From Ascaphus truei (taxonomy: Eukaryota; Chordata; Amphibia; Anura; Ascaphidae), in the NCBI GenBank assembly GCA_036426205.1, contig CM071573.1:72638580-72702579 (forward strand): a DNA stretch of 64,000 bases, written 5' to 3'. The notes below the pieces were generated by a model. It made no database searches, was not told the origin of the DNA, and saw only the letters and a list, made by a program, of their open reading frames with translations. Every line of letters begins with the position of its first letter. Position 1 is the first letter of the stretch. This document shows, piece by piece, positions 45,131 to 56,117 of this stretch. The position numbers were made by a program, and so were the translations under genes.

Positions 45131-45835
45131 TGTAGACTTGTGCCACTACAGATGTGGCAGATTTGTGTAAATACAAAATAAGAGTTCCCAGCGCTGGAAT
45201 TAATGTCCAAGATACCGTAATCCAAATGAAATAGTCTCAGATGGGGGCTTCTTAGAATTGGTAGATGGGATGTAGACAAAGTTCCAGGTAGGTGATAAGT
45301 TCCTTAACGATGTCCACAGTGATTCTGTAGAGACAGAAAAGAAACACACCAATTGTGCAGTATGCAATAGCTCTTGCTCCTAACCAGAACAATGGACATA
45401 GAAACCCCACTTACAAGATGTTAACTTGTTCATACAGGGGAGAGAATCTGTACTCATGCCATCACTTCAACCCGATAGTTCACGGATCCCACGTGACCCA
45501 CCGCGGTGATTCTTCCTTCCATACAACAATTCGCACTCACAGGGAAAGCGGATACAGCATGCCCATGCAGGAAGGGAAGGTTGACACAGATGGTGTAATA
45601 CGTAATACACTTTATTAATAAATTAAAAACACAAACTACCCACACTTACAATAAATGGGGGATAGTACTGTGACTTACGAATGCCGTCCGCAACCTGTCA
45701 ACAGCCTGAACAGCAATTGGAGAGACCTACTGGATGTCAGTGCCCGCAACTCACGAACCGGTGACGTCAGCGGTGTGGCGGTGCAGAGCGCTCTCACAGC
45801 GTCAGGTTGACTATGGTGGCTGGACCGGCTCAAAA

Positions 45836-45905
45836 CACTAAGCTCCTCCTCCCTATGCGTTTCGTGACTCTGCGTCACTTCCTCAGGGGATGGGGGAGCT
45901 TAGTG
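45836..45905 (-). ncRNA. Hammerhead ribozyme, Penelope type, extended stem I
   Basis: CUGAGGA (45886-45880), extra A, stem II GTGAC/GTCAC with a 5-nt loop (45878-45864), GAAA (45863-45860), AUA cleavage triplet (45856-45854). Stem I pairs 3 bp next to the core and, after an internal loop, another 10 bp (CACTAAGCTC with GAGCTTAGTG, 45905-45896 with 45845-45836). The extended stem I with an internal loop is the place where hammerheads make the stem I/II contact. The ACGCGT palindrome has changed to ACGCAT. Confidence 0.75.
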
Positions 45906-46166
45906 GGAGCAGGGTTTAAATACCGGTCGAGTCAAACCGCCATCTCACAAAGGGGAGGTATATAGATAATATAAATAGCTGGCAATGTTGACAAATAACA
46001 GCGATCCATCTATGGAAAGCTGCTGGGATCAAACTTGGTCACTCATTACAACCTAAAAAACTGTGTACTATAAAATAGATACATATAAAATAAATACATC
46101 TAAAATAAAACATGTGAACTTAAATGACGAAAAATGATACGACATTTATCAAAATACTGACAAACT

Positions 46167-46370
46167 CTACGGTTCTTTTAAAAATGCTGCCAAATCAAAT
46201 TCAATGTTAAGACCTAGGGGAGACAGAGTTTTAAGTACATATATCCAGTAGCTTTCGTGTCTGGATACTAAATTCAATCTGTCTCCCCCACGCCAACTAC
46301 CCCTGGGATTATCAATGCCCATACAGATCAGGCCTTTGGGAAAATAAAATGGGAAAAGAATGGTCAGAGA
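46167..46370 (-). pseudogene. Penelope-like endonuclease C-terminal fragment
   Basis: A minus-strand frame ending at 46167 contains GSWRGGDRLNLVSRHESYWI, then YVLKTLSPLGLN and a stop ~12 residues later. E.YWIY.LKTL.P.GLN is the conserved tail after the GIY-YIG nuclease domain of Penelope-like elements. Here the catalytic domain itself is not recognisable, as the frame degrades upstream. Confidence 0.85.
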
Positions 46371-46497
46371 GACGCAGAATTTTTCTTGGGAATTTATTCC
46401 ATTTTTTTAAATTGGGGATGTGGCCAGGGGCGGACCAGGTGGCGAGTAGCTTTTTTTTTTTGTGGGGAGAATAGCTTTTGGGGTAATTTGTCAAGAT

Positions 46498-46525
46498 ATG
46501 TGTGTGTGTGTGTGTGTGTGTGTGT
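46498..46525. repeat. (GT)n microsatellite
   Basis: About 13 GT units. Confidence 0.95.
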
Positions 46526-46526
46526 T

Positions 46527-46960
46527 TGTGTAGAGCGTGGACTCCATAGCACAGATCAATAAAAAATGGTTTATTTCAGACACCGTAAAATAAGCAACTC
46601 ACAATGGTCGCAAGGACAAGCGTGTTGGAGGACTGCAGCAAGGGCCATGAAGAAATGTAGCAGCCAGATAGGCAAGCTGGGACCTGGTCCTCATGGACAA
46701 ATGAGGATGCGATTCCACATCCAGGCACACACCAGGTTTGAGCATCACAGAGAGGTCCCCCGGAAACAGCACTTCATAACCCAGAGTTCCACCTCTATGG
46801 GGTCTTTGCTCCGTGACACTGCTGGCTCATCTGAAAACAGTCCTCTAACAGAAGAACTCTACCCGTTTCGTCACATCATGCACAGCGACTTCATCAGGGG
46901 TCTGGTAATGAGCGCTGAGAGCCCTTATATAGTCCATGGTCAATCATTCAATTGAGAAAA
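46527..46960 (-). mobile_element. Second Penelope-type terminal repeat fragment
   Basis: Identified by the hammerhead at 46859-46899. It lies directly upstream (minus strand) of the Penelope endonuclease piece. The two ribozymes at 46.9 and 45.9 kb could be the 5' and 3' repeats of a deleted element, but their sequences differ too much for a recent pair. From 46960 to 47310 no gene is seen. Confidence 0.45.
46859..46899 (-). ncRNA. Hammerhead-like ribozyme, Penelope type
   Basis: CUGAUGA (46897-46891), extra A, stem II GTCGC/GTGAC with one G-U pair and a 10-nt loop (46889-46870), GAAA (46869-46866), ACGGGU (46866-46861), GUA triplet. Stem I pairs weakly (C-G, mismatch, C-G). Core intact, stem I eroded. 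Confidence 0.62.
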
Positions 46961-47310
46961 CATCCAATAGATTTGTAACCCTTAATGGGTAATTGCTTAT
47001 GAGCAATGTAATGTAATGTATTCCAGATAATGGTTTTTCCATTTTTTTAGCTTATCTTCTTTATTTGTATGGTACATTGTCCCGGGAATACATATAAAAT
47101 GTTTGTTATTTTTCATTTCTTGAATACAATACAGTTGTGTTTGAGATGATTAGATGTGAATTTCAACATAGTCAAAATCTATAGATGTAGTATTTCTCCA
47201 CATTCAAGCTAAGGTGTCCAAAATTAGAGGAGCTCTGCTTTCTGTCTATTAATTAATAAATGTATTAAGCAGATTCAAATCCTGTGCAGATATAATAATA
47301 GTTACTGCAA

Positions 47311-47383
<73 letters not shown>
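47311..47383. repeat. (TATC)18 microsatellite
   Basis: Uninterrupted TATC tetranucleotide run. Confidence 0.98.
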
Positions 47384-48680
47384 GCTCCTATATATCAAAA
47401 GACAACACTGCATAGCCCAAAAGAAGTCACTCTGTGTACACATATAAAAAGTCACATTTGTAAGCCATTAACTTCTACAGGAAGAGACCAGAAATAAGCC
47501 AGCCCTGTTTGTGAAAGCAGTTCATTTTAATGCACAATTTGCAACGTAGACCATGCCTGCCATTTCTCAGTGAAGTCCTTGTTTTGCTGATTCTGCGGTC
47601 CTGCTTGCCTAATCGCTTTACTTTACTTCTCAGCATAAGAAAGGAGAAATATCCTGTGTTTACCCAAATAGCATATTCTGTTGATAGAACATGTATATTT
47701 TATTCAGTAACTAAAGTCTGGAAGACATTTGAGTCAGAGTGAAACTGCCATCAGCGCTGGAAATTGTACTCTTGGAGCCATTTGAGAATTCCACGTTGCT
47801 AGGCAACATATGTATTTTCTCCTCCGAGTTCTTGTAAAATTGCTTGGCATAAACATACATATGGTTTTCACTGAATCATTGATAACAAATTCAATGATCA
47901 TGGCTGGGAATATTGTTTGTGTTAGTCATACTCATGGTAATGATTTATAATCAAATGACATATTAAACCCTTCTCTGCTACGTTGATTTTATTGCGTTCT
48001 GTAGTGTGTTGCAACCTCAGTGGCAGCAAAGGAGCTAACCACATCGCTTCAATATTTATTGACTGCAAATCTTTACAAACAAAGTAGTTTGAGATCATAC
48101 ATATGTATGTACGCTTTTCCTAGGAATTCTTAGAAAGCCTGGGTGCAAAGATTGCTGTACTAGGAAGAACTGTTAAATCTGTTCATATGAACATAATATA
48201 GTCAAAATACTTCTCATGAATGAAAATGGCACTTCATGATTAGGTAGGAGTAATGTCGTATATCTGGTCGAAATCATTTCAATTGGAGCAAGCTTTAGAT
48301 ATAATGACTTTTATATTTCTCTGCCAATGTAGGTAACATATACTAGACCAATGCAATCCCAGCTTTCAACCTGAAACTATCGTGCACAAAGTTAAGTGAT
48401 TACCGGAAGGTCAGATGGAGCTGACCTCAAGTCTCTAACTGGGATCTACCATGGGAAAAATTGTTATCACCCACACCAAAAAAAGAAATAAGAAGAAATA
48501 GTTTTGGTGTATATACAAAATATCTCCATCTCCGTTGACAACAATCTGTTTAATAACATTTTATTGCACACAGTTCTGTCACTGTGTGTAAATACAATAA
48601 AAAAAAAGTTTTACATTAGAGAGAGACAACAAATATAACTATATACACAAACAGCAACATATAGTGGCGAGAAAAAGTTT
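47384..48680. other. No recognisable gene
   Basis: AT-rich DNA with short ORFs lacking any motif. Possibly unique sequence. Confidence 0.45.
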
Positions 48681-48682
48681 GT

Positions 48683-48786
48683 GAGCTCCACGGGGCAGGG
48701 ACCTGTGCCTGCAAAATGTCTCTGTAAAGGACTACGTAAAAACTAGCAGCGCTATACAAGAACATGCTATTATTATTATTATTAAA
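48683..48786 (+). mobile_element. L2-type LINE 3' terminal fragment
   Basis: 'gtgagctccacggggcagggacc...gcgctatacaagaacatgctattatt' is the typical L2 3' end (compare 44168-44340) ending in (ATT)n. From 48790 to 49400 no gene is seen. Confidence 0.8.
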
Positions 48787-49409
48787 GTAGTTACAACATT
48801 CTTTTGCCTCTTGGTAAAACATCTTCCTTTTGAGAACGAGGAATTATTTTTTGAATGGCTTTCGCTGCTGTATTGCTTTGCCAAATTGCAATATAGATTT
48901 TCCATGTCCAAGCCCTGAAGAGCAGCACATATATTGGAAATAAGCAAACGGCACAGATTATACAATTGTATTACCTGCTCTCTGTACTGGTTTGCTCTTT
49001 GTAATAACACGTATTCTGAATTATTTCAGTTTGAGCTTTCAGTGAGCAATGAAATATGGTAGCTGACAAACACTGAGTTTTGTATTGGAAAACAATGCCT
49101 GTGGAACATCACTTGCCTTTGGTATTTTGAGATGTTAGAAGGACACACGTTCTAAGGATTTTGAAAATACTGTATGAGCTGCAGCAGAATTGCTATAATT
49201 TACCTTCTGTGTTGGCATGAGCTTCCACAATATTGTCTATTTTTCAATGTCCTGTAGTTGGACGACTGGGGCAAAACTAAGTATTTTCACCGCAGGGAAA
49301 AATCCTGTTTTAATTTCTTTCTTTTCTTTCATTCATTTGGTTTTGTTAGTGCTACAATGTTGTCCCATAGATATACTCCATTTTAAACAGGGTTTTAGTT
49401 CCATTAGAG

Positions 49410-49657
49410 CAGGGGTGGGCAACACCAGTCTTCAAGGGCCACCAAACGGTCAGGCATTCAGGAAATCCCTTCTTCAGTATAGGTGGCTTAATCAGTGGTT
49501 CCAAGCTTCAGCACCGGTGGCTCCATCAGTCCCTGCTTCAGCACAGGGGGCTCAATCAGTGGCTCAATCTTTGACTAGAGCCACCTGTGCTCAAGCAGGA
49601 ATATCCTGAAAACCTGACCTGTTGGTGGCCCTTGAGGACATAAGTTGCCCACCCCTG
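49410..49657. mobile_element. hAT MITE family A
   Basis: Ends CAGGGGTGGGCAACACCAG and AAGTTGCCCACCCCTG. Target duplication CATTAGAG/CAATAGAA (6 of 8). The interior has a triplicated 'cttcagcac(a/c)ggnggctnnatcagt'. A CpG-rich stretch at 49873-50010 may be another MITE. No gene up to 50155. Confidence 0.88.
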
Positions 49658-50155
49658 CAATAGAAAAATAAGTGTTTTATTTGAAGATGTATTGCTTCCA
49701 TAATAAATGTTCAGGACAATGATACAAGGTGAATTTCAATGCAAGTATAATACTACAATGTGTAGCACTTTCTAAAACTATTCATAGAAGAAAAGCGAGA
49801 ACCTGCACTGAGGATGGTGCAGTTGCTCTAGCTGGCCCTGCCTCCTCCATCCACCTGTTTACAAGGGAGACTAAGGCCGCGCCCATAGTGCTTGATACAG
49901 CGCGAGCTACTATGATGCCAATGCATATGCGCATAGTGTCCTTGCCAGCACGTGCACATGCGCTACGCGCTTCACAACAAAAACAAGTTTCTATTCCGTA
50001 GTGTGACGCCACGTCACGGAGGAGGGTGGAAGCTAGCACGTTCCACTGGACATGGGTTAAGTGGTGTCCGCAAGGGAAAGGCCTCCTGCCTCATAGCCTT
50101 CTAGCAATCCCTTCAGCTGTCCCTCTTTTGTGTGTATGTTGTTATACTTGGGTAT

Positions 50156-50232
50156 ATACATATATATATATATCTATATATATATATATATAGATATATA
50201 TATAGATATATATATAGATATATATATAGATA
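50156..50232. repeat. (TA)n/(TAGA)n microsatellite
   Basis: TA repeat with regular AGATA interruptions. Confidence 0.95.
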
Positions 50233-50329
50233 TTTAAAAGATTAAAACAAACTGAAAAAACAAAAAAGGGGAATATTAATGAGGCAATCCGAGCAGCTTA
50301 AAAAAAATGTTAAACAAATATTGTCTTTG

Positions 50330-50720
50330 CTTTAATATATGCCGCCTTTGATTACCTTTATTGAAAACTAATTAACTAAGCTGCCAATTGATTGGTTCAC
50401 CAGTAATCGATCAGCAAAATCCTGCTTCCAAGGGTTCACTTAAATGGCTGCCTTCCAGTTTCAATCAATCCTTCAGTCAGTGTAACTCAGCGGCTACAAT
50501 GTATTCTTATATCACTAGATAACATTATCTATTGTTACAGTTTACACCTCAAACTGCTGGGAATATTGGAAACAAATGATTATAAACAGAAAAGTGTTGC
50601 AAAGATGTTGCACTGCTGGGGAGGTGGGCTAAACCTGCTATAGAAATCAAAAGATGCTCAGTGTATTAAAAATAATTAAAAACGGCATTAAGAGTTGAAG
50701 TTTAAAATAAAAAAGGTAGT
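50330..50720. mobile_element. Fragment related to the element at 62825
   Basis: 'aagctgccaattgattggttcaccagtaatcgatcagcaaaat' resembles 62920-62960. No terminal repeat is visible. From 50720 to 51620 no gene is seen apart from A/T-rich tracts. Confidence 0.4.
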
Positions 50721-51626
50721 ATTATCTAATACCAAAGAACTGATTTATTTAAAAAATAATAATAAATAAATAATAAAATAATAAATAATAAAGATTTTAT
50801 TTTCGATTGCTCCTATAAGTCGAATAATTAATGTCATATTGTTGGTATGCGTATAATTTTTCACAGTGAATTCGCTTTCTAAATTATTCTGGTGCTATTC
50901 GGAGGTCAGGTTACCAATTATCAATAATACACTACATCTGCAGGTTTGAAGTTCCGGCAGCAGAGAGGTCAAGACCTGCAGCATGGGCTCAAGATCACTG
51001 ACTGCTGCCTGGCAAAGTCATCTGGTTGTTGATATCATTTAATGAAGCTGTAGCCTTGTTTCTAGATAAAGCGTTGGGGTATTTTATTTCCTTCAAAGTG
51101 AGAGGAGACTCCGGGGTCCGCGGAGTTCATGTATTTGCATTTATAGTTTATAAAACCCGACGAATCAGGAGAACAATACAGTATGTGAGTTCATACTGTT
51201 TTCTTGGAAAGAGCTTTGTTTTCTCTGTTGCTGCTAATTAATGAAGTCTGTAATGCTCATTATAGATAAAGAGGCAGCAAGTTACCTTCTTGACTTGAGA
51301 CAGTATAACATCTCTGTGTGTAACAGAATGACCTAAAGGGCCATTTCCACTAAGTGTAGCTTGAAAGATATTAATGCTTCTTTTTTTGTGGGGACTCTAC
51401 CCACCATTGTGATTTTCTAAAGAATCCTTCATACTTTTGACGTGATCGCCACAATAGTACTGAATATTCGTTTACATTTACTATTGTACTTTTCACAGTT
51501 TTATATTCAGTCCAAAAGGTTACAGACCTGTCTTTGAGCGGGTTGTCTGGTTCTGTACTTCCTTAACCCAGCCTTTGCTGTACAAGATGTATAATGGCAG
51601 CAGGCAAACGTTGTGAAGAAATACAG

Positions 51627-51750
51627 GCATACCCCGGTTTAAGGACACTCACTTTAAGTATACTCGCGAGTAAGGACATGTCGCCCAATAGGCAAACGAG
51701 AGCTCACGCATGCGCCTGTCAGCACGTCCTGAACAGCAATACCGGCTCCC
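51627..51750. mobile_element. Mariner/Tigger-like MITE, left end
   Basis: ACAGGCATACCCCGG is a Tigger-type terminus, followed by 'tttaaggacactcactttaagtatactcgcgagtaagg'. The right end is lost, replaced by a hAT fragment. Confidence 0.55.
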
Positions 51751-51768
51751 TACCTGTATCTAAGCTGT

Positions 51769-51868
51769 GCCTCTGATTGAGCCACCTGGGCTGAAGCAGA
51801 GGTATCCTGAAACCTGACCTCTTTGGGGGGGAGGGGGGAGGCTTGAGGCATGGAGTTAAGAACCCCTG
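51769..51868. mobile_element. hAT MITE family A, right-half fragment
   Basis: 'gagccacctgggctgaagcagaggtatcctgaaacctgacct' ending in AAGAACCCCTG. From 51870 to 52970 no gene is seen. Confidence 0.6.
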
Positions 51869-52975
51869 TGTTAGATAATGGAGAACAAACTATTCTGCCA
51901 AGTGGGACTGCATCAATAAGCTGCCAGATGTCAAAAGTGACAATGTACTAGCACATTCTTTCTGTCTAACCAGTCTGCTGGAGTCTGTGGTTGTAAGTAT
52001 AAACGTTGCTAGATTTAACAGTGATTTTGCAATGACAATATGGTTGATGCACAATGTCCAACATCAACACTATTTCCTACTCAAAGTAGATGTTTCAATT
52101 TGTCCTTCTTCCACCCCACTGAACAACCACCGTAATACTGATGATATTCAACAGAAAATCATGTATCAACCTTATGTTGTTACCACTTAATGACTGTTCA
52201 GTGGCCCGCATGAAATGTACTCACATAGGAACATAGTAATTTCGATGGAAATGAAACTCTAGTCTATAGTTGCAGATCAGGCTGTCATCATAACACAACC
52301 AAATTAACTGGCTCACAGGTAAAGTGTCCTGCAACAAATTGTTTTTCAAAGTGTTTCAGCCTCTTCAGAAGTAATGGCTTAAAAGAACGTAGGGCTTCTA
52401 TAACCAGCAGATATGTCTGCAAAACAGTGTGAGATTTGTCATGTTTACTTTTGCAGTAGATCCCCTGGATAGATTTGCTGAGCACACTCTTTCAAAACTG
52501 TTTAATGGGAGATATAATTGTATCATGAAAATACCAACACCAGCACATTAAGGCATTTCAGGTCAAAACAGATATTAATGATAATGTGTTGAGTATATCA
52601 AATGGAAATAAGAGCTTTAAGAGTTCCAGAGTGAGGGGATATTTCCAAATATATCAACAAATATGGAGAGTTATACACGTTATCTTTAAAGCACCTTTCC
52701 GCCACTGGAATGTGTCTTATAGAATAGCACTACCTAGTAAACATGTCTGATGATGACAGTTGCAGAAGTTTACCTTAGTCACTAATACATTTTCTTAACT
52801 AGAAAGATGAAACTGATGTTTGCAGAGCAGTTTCAAACAAAATGAACTGTTGTCTACATTGTATCCATATCATAATTATTTCTTTGGTTGGTGTGGTTAG
52901 CAGTAGTTTTGTACAAATGTCTCCAAATTTGCTTTGGGAAGGTGCAAAAATGTATGTTGGGGCCTAGGGGAGGAG

Positions 52976-53245
52976 GATAGACCAGCACAGGCCCTGACTG
53001 CTGAGGGAGAGGCGGAGAAAGAGAGAGGCAGTCAGAGCAAGAAATGCATGGAAAGAGAGACAACCAGCGAGGGAGAGGCAGAGAAAGAGATAAAAAGAGG
53101 TAGGAAGGAAAAGAAAGAGAAGCAGACGCAGAAAGTGTAAAAGGGCCTGAGAAAGGCAGGGAGAGAAAGGTGCAAGGCAGAGAGACAGTCAGCAAAGGAA
53201 AGTGAGAGAGGCAGACTGAGAAAGAGAGAGAGAGATGAAGACAGT
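52976..53245. repeat. Purine-rich GA low-complexity tract
   Basis: Imperfect GAGA/GGCAGAGAAAG repeats. ORFs on both strands are compositional artefacts. Confidence 0.85.
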
Positions 53246-53479
53246 AAGGCTGCGTTTATGCAGCCTTCGACCGCACGGAGGCATGCGAGCGTGATGTCAC
53301 CATCATTGGGCGAACCGCTCACATGACCTGTCCGTCGCGGCGAGAAATCAGATTCAACTGATTCCTCGCGCACTGCGCGTCCCTTCCTGCTGTCCTCGCA
53401 CACGCCTCCGCGCGTGCAAAAGAAAGAGAAAGAGAGAGAGAGCGGGAGAAGCAGTACACAGAAAGGGGGACTACTAGAG

Positions 53480-53783
53480 CAGGGGTGCGCAAAGTGGGGT
53501 GTGCAAGATTTTTCTGGTGGGGCACATCGGCTGCAGAGGCCCGAGCTGTTCCCCACAGCATTTAAATTAAGTGCCAGGTGATCGCGTGAGGCCTCTGCAG
53601 TGTCTCCTACCTTGTCTTTGGAGATGCAGCACCATGGCAATGCGCGTCAAATAACACCGCTGGTCATGTGATGCCACGTGACCCCGCGCGTCATTTGATG
53701 CCGGATTTTAGGCAAGTTTGGGGCGCGAGCACAGGGGCTGGCAGGCAGAGGGGTGCGCAGCGCACAAAGTTTGAGCACCCCTG
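53480..53783. mobile_element. hAT MITE family B, copy 2
   Basis: Ends CAGGGGTGCGCAAAGTGGGG and AAAGTTTGAGCACCCCTG. Target duplication TACTAGAG/TGCTAGAT (6 of 8). Confidence 0.88.
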
Positions 53784-53837
53784 TGCTAGATGAAGAGATC
53801 AGGCCCAAGATCTCTTAGAGGGATAGTCCAAGAGGGA

Positions 53838-54052
53838 TAGTCCGAAAGAAAGCAATGGCCATCAGAGAGAGAGAGAATTTAGGAAAAGATCAGAGAAAGA
53901 GGCAGGTATTAAAAAAGCCGTAGCAACAGGGAGATCGCCCAAGGGCAAGAGAGGGCTCAAGGGGCTGCCATAAAGAGAGCTAGAGACAGCTAGAAAGGGA
54001 CAGCCCGCAGCAACGTGGACCCCTGACTGGAACGCTACAGACACTTTATAAT
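53838..54052 (+). repeat. Left copy of ~215-bp direct duplication
   Basis: From TAGTCCGAAAGAAAGCAATG to ACAGACACTTTATAAT. Repeated at 54976-55181 with one 9-bp net deletion (GGGCAAGAGAGGG to GGAG-type). Confidence 0.95.
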
Positions 54053-54975
54053 CAAACAAACAAATCAATATAAGCCCTCTAAAAAGCGCTGGCCTACACA
54101 CTAATTAAAGTGAAGGTGGTTATATCAAAAAATGTGATTGACAATAATGTGATATAAATATAAATATAAAGCAGCCTAAGGAACAAAAAAACAGCAGATT
54201 ATTCCAAATCTGTACAAACAATACTAATACACAAATTAATCGTTCCTGGCGCTGTGAATAAAGTCCAAAAATACCGTGAACCAACAAGGCAGTCTCTAGT
54301 ATAGGCTTCCTTAGGCAGGTTGATGGTCTTGATAGTGATATTTCAGACAGGGGAGTTGTGGTCCTTATGAATGATGTTCAGCTGTTTCTGAAATAACAGA
54401 AAAGACAACAGGGCACATCAATTGCGTAGTGTGTTTCTTCAATTGTCCCCCTATCTAAAATCCTAGAATCCTACTTACAGGATATGGGCTAGCAATATTC
54501 AGTTGAGAGAATCTGTGACATCCGTCCCTTTCCTTCAGATCATCTCACGGATCCCACGTGGTCTGGTCTGCTGGAATCTCCCTCACTCAGTGTCGATTTT
54601 TCACTCCAACACTCCCACAGGTTCAAGAGTGGGAGGGGGGGGGAGGGGGTGGAAATTAAACAATACTAGTGTGATATCGTACAGGATTTAATAGCTCAAG
54701 AAAAAACGTTAAAATCACACTTACATAAATACAGGGTATCAAATACCGCACAAACTGCCGTCCGCAACCTGCACTGCTCCTATAGACTGCCGAGGAGAGA
54801 ATCGCCGCACGCTACACTCGATACCGGAACCTCGAGTGACGTCAGCGATGCCGCAAACCGGAAACTGGAAACCGGAACTCTCCTCGCGTCAGGAACTACG
54901 GGTGCTCAGACGTTCCAAATCACTAAGCTCCTCCTCCCTACGCGTTTCGTGACCCGTTGTCACTTCGTCAGGGGG
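54053..54975 (-). mobile_element. Penelope-type terminal repeat inserted between duplicated target
   Basis: This 923-bp insert aligns with the terminal repeat at 45155-45900 ('gcgctg', 'cacggatcccacgtgg', 'tgccgtccgcaacctgc', 'actaagctcctcctccct'). On the minus strand it starts at the hammerhead core (54975) and ends near 54053. No coding sequence. It contains a G-rich tract (54628-54650). Confidence 0.85.
54936..54975 (-). ncRNA. Hammerhead ribozyme, Penelope type, at element edge
   Basis: CUGACGA (54971-54965), extra A, stem II GTGAC/GTCAC with a 5-nt loop (54963-54949), GAAA (54948-54945), palindrome ACGCGT (54945-54940), GUA triplet. Stem I keeps 3-4 GC pairs (CCCC/GGG) beside the core. 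Beyond that the duplicated target begins, so the long outer stem I seen at 45836-45905 is missing on the 5' side. Confidence 0.7.
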
Positions 54976-55181
54976 TAGTCCGAAAGAAAGCAATGGCCAT
55001 CAGAGAGAGAGAGAATTTAGGAAAAGATCAGAGAAAGAGGCAGGTATTAAAAAAGCCGTAGCAACAGGGAGATCGCCCAAGGAGCTCAAGGGGCTGCCAT
55101 AAAGAGAGCTAGAGACAGCTAGAAAGGGACAGCCCGCAGCAACGTGGACCCCTGACTGGAACGCTACAGACACTTTATAAT
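54976..55181 (+). repeat. Right copy of ~215-bp direct duplication
   Basis: Near-identical to 53838-54052. After it, 55182-56110 holds no recognisable gene; the 99-codon frame at 55319-55618 shows no known motif. Confidence 0.95.
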
Positions 55182-56117
55182 GCCAAAGTGGCCAAGGTTT
55201 CCTTGTTATCCCAGAAACTGGCTTGCAAGCCAGACTCCTTCGCTCATTTTGAGGATGGAGGTTTAATAGCATGCCATGAGATATTAAGTATTTTATCATT
55301 CTGGCAGGTTAATTTTAGTTGCAAATTTTCTTTAAAAATACAAGAATTGTTTTTATGACAGGTCAAGACCTTTTCTGTGTTGATCTAGAAAATGAGTGTA
55401 ACCTGAGAGTTATCATTGATGACCCACTAAAAGTGAAATATGTATATTATCGAAGTCTGGTGACAGCACCCAGAGAGGTGAAGACAGGTCACCATTTAGG
55501 GGCTATACTGGAAATAAAATATACAGTACCTTATGTGATGCACAAGAATACAAAAATACAAATTTTTAACCAGCACGTCAGCTGTTCAATTGAGTCCCAA
55601 AATACTGGACTAGTTTAAACTGCATATGTGAAATATCCATTTGTCACTCAAAATACTAAAAACATAACATTTTGAATCCAGATGTGCATACTAAGTATAC
55701 AGAGCGTTCGTCTTAATATTATAGAAATTAAGTTAGGAAGTCTTTTATATGTTCAAACTCTTTGTAAAAGCCCCTTTCTCCTTTAGCCATTAATATGCCA
55801 CCAAGAGAGATTGATGAAAGGGCTGAGTATGGACCTGCCCTGAAAGGTGGTATTATCCTGTTTGCAAAGCACATAGATTTTTGGGAATAAAAAATTTGCA
55901 TTTAGGATTAAGATTAAGATTTTAACCAAAGATGTGTTTAATGCCAACTAGACATGTGAAATCTCATATTCTCACTCAAGATCCTGAGAGAACCCTAAAA
56001 TGTTTGGGAATTCTCTCCGTTTATCCATCTTTTTTGATTAAACTGTCTGCCTTTATTGTATTTATGTTCTTGTAATAATCTTTTTCTGTAAACTAAGCAC
56101 TGTACTAGTTTTGTATA

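Larger units (their letters stand above)
45155..46400 (-). mobile_element. Penelope-like retroelement 3' part: endonuclease tail plus pLTR
   Basis: On the minus strand an endonuclease C-terminus (46370-46167) is followed by ~260 bp of UTR, a hammerhead (45905-45836) and ~690 bp of terminal repeat that aligns with 54230-54975 (shared 'cacggatcccacgtg', 'gccgtccgcaacctg', 'actaagctcctcctccct'). Retention of coding sequence directly before the ribozyme identifies the hammerhead-bearing repeats in this window as Penelope-derived. Confidence 0.85.

Noticed and set aside
53032..53640. 202-codon minus-strand frame
   Set aside because: It is Ser/Leu/Phe-rich translation of a GA-repeat tract and a hAT MITE; no motif.
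55319..55618. 99-codon frame with mixed composition
   Set aside because: It looks less repetitive than most, but I recognise no domain, splice context or conserved motif; not enough to call a gene.
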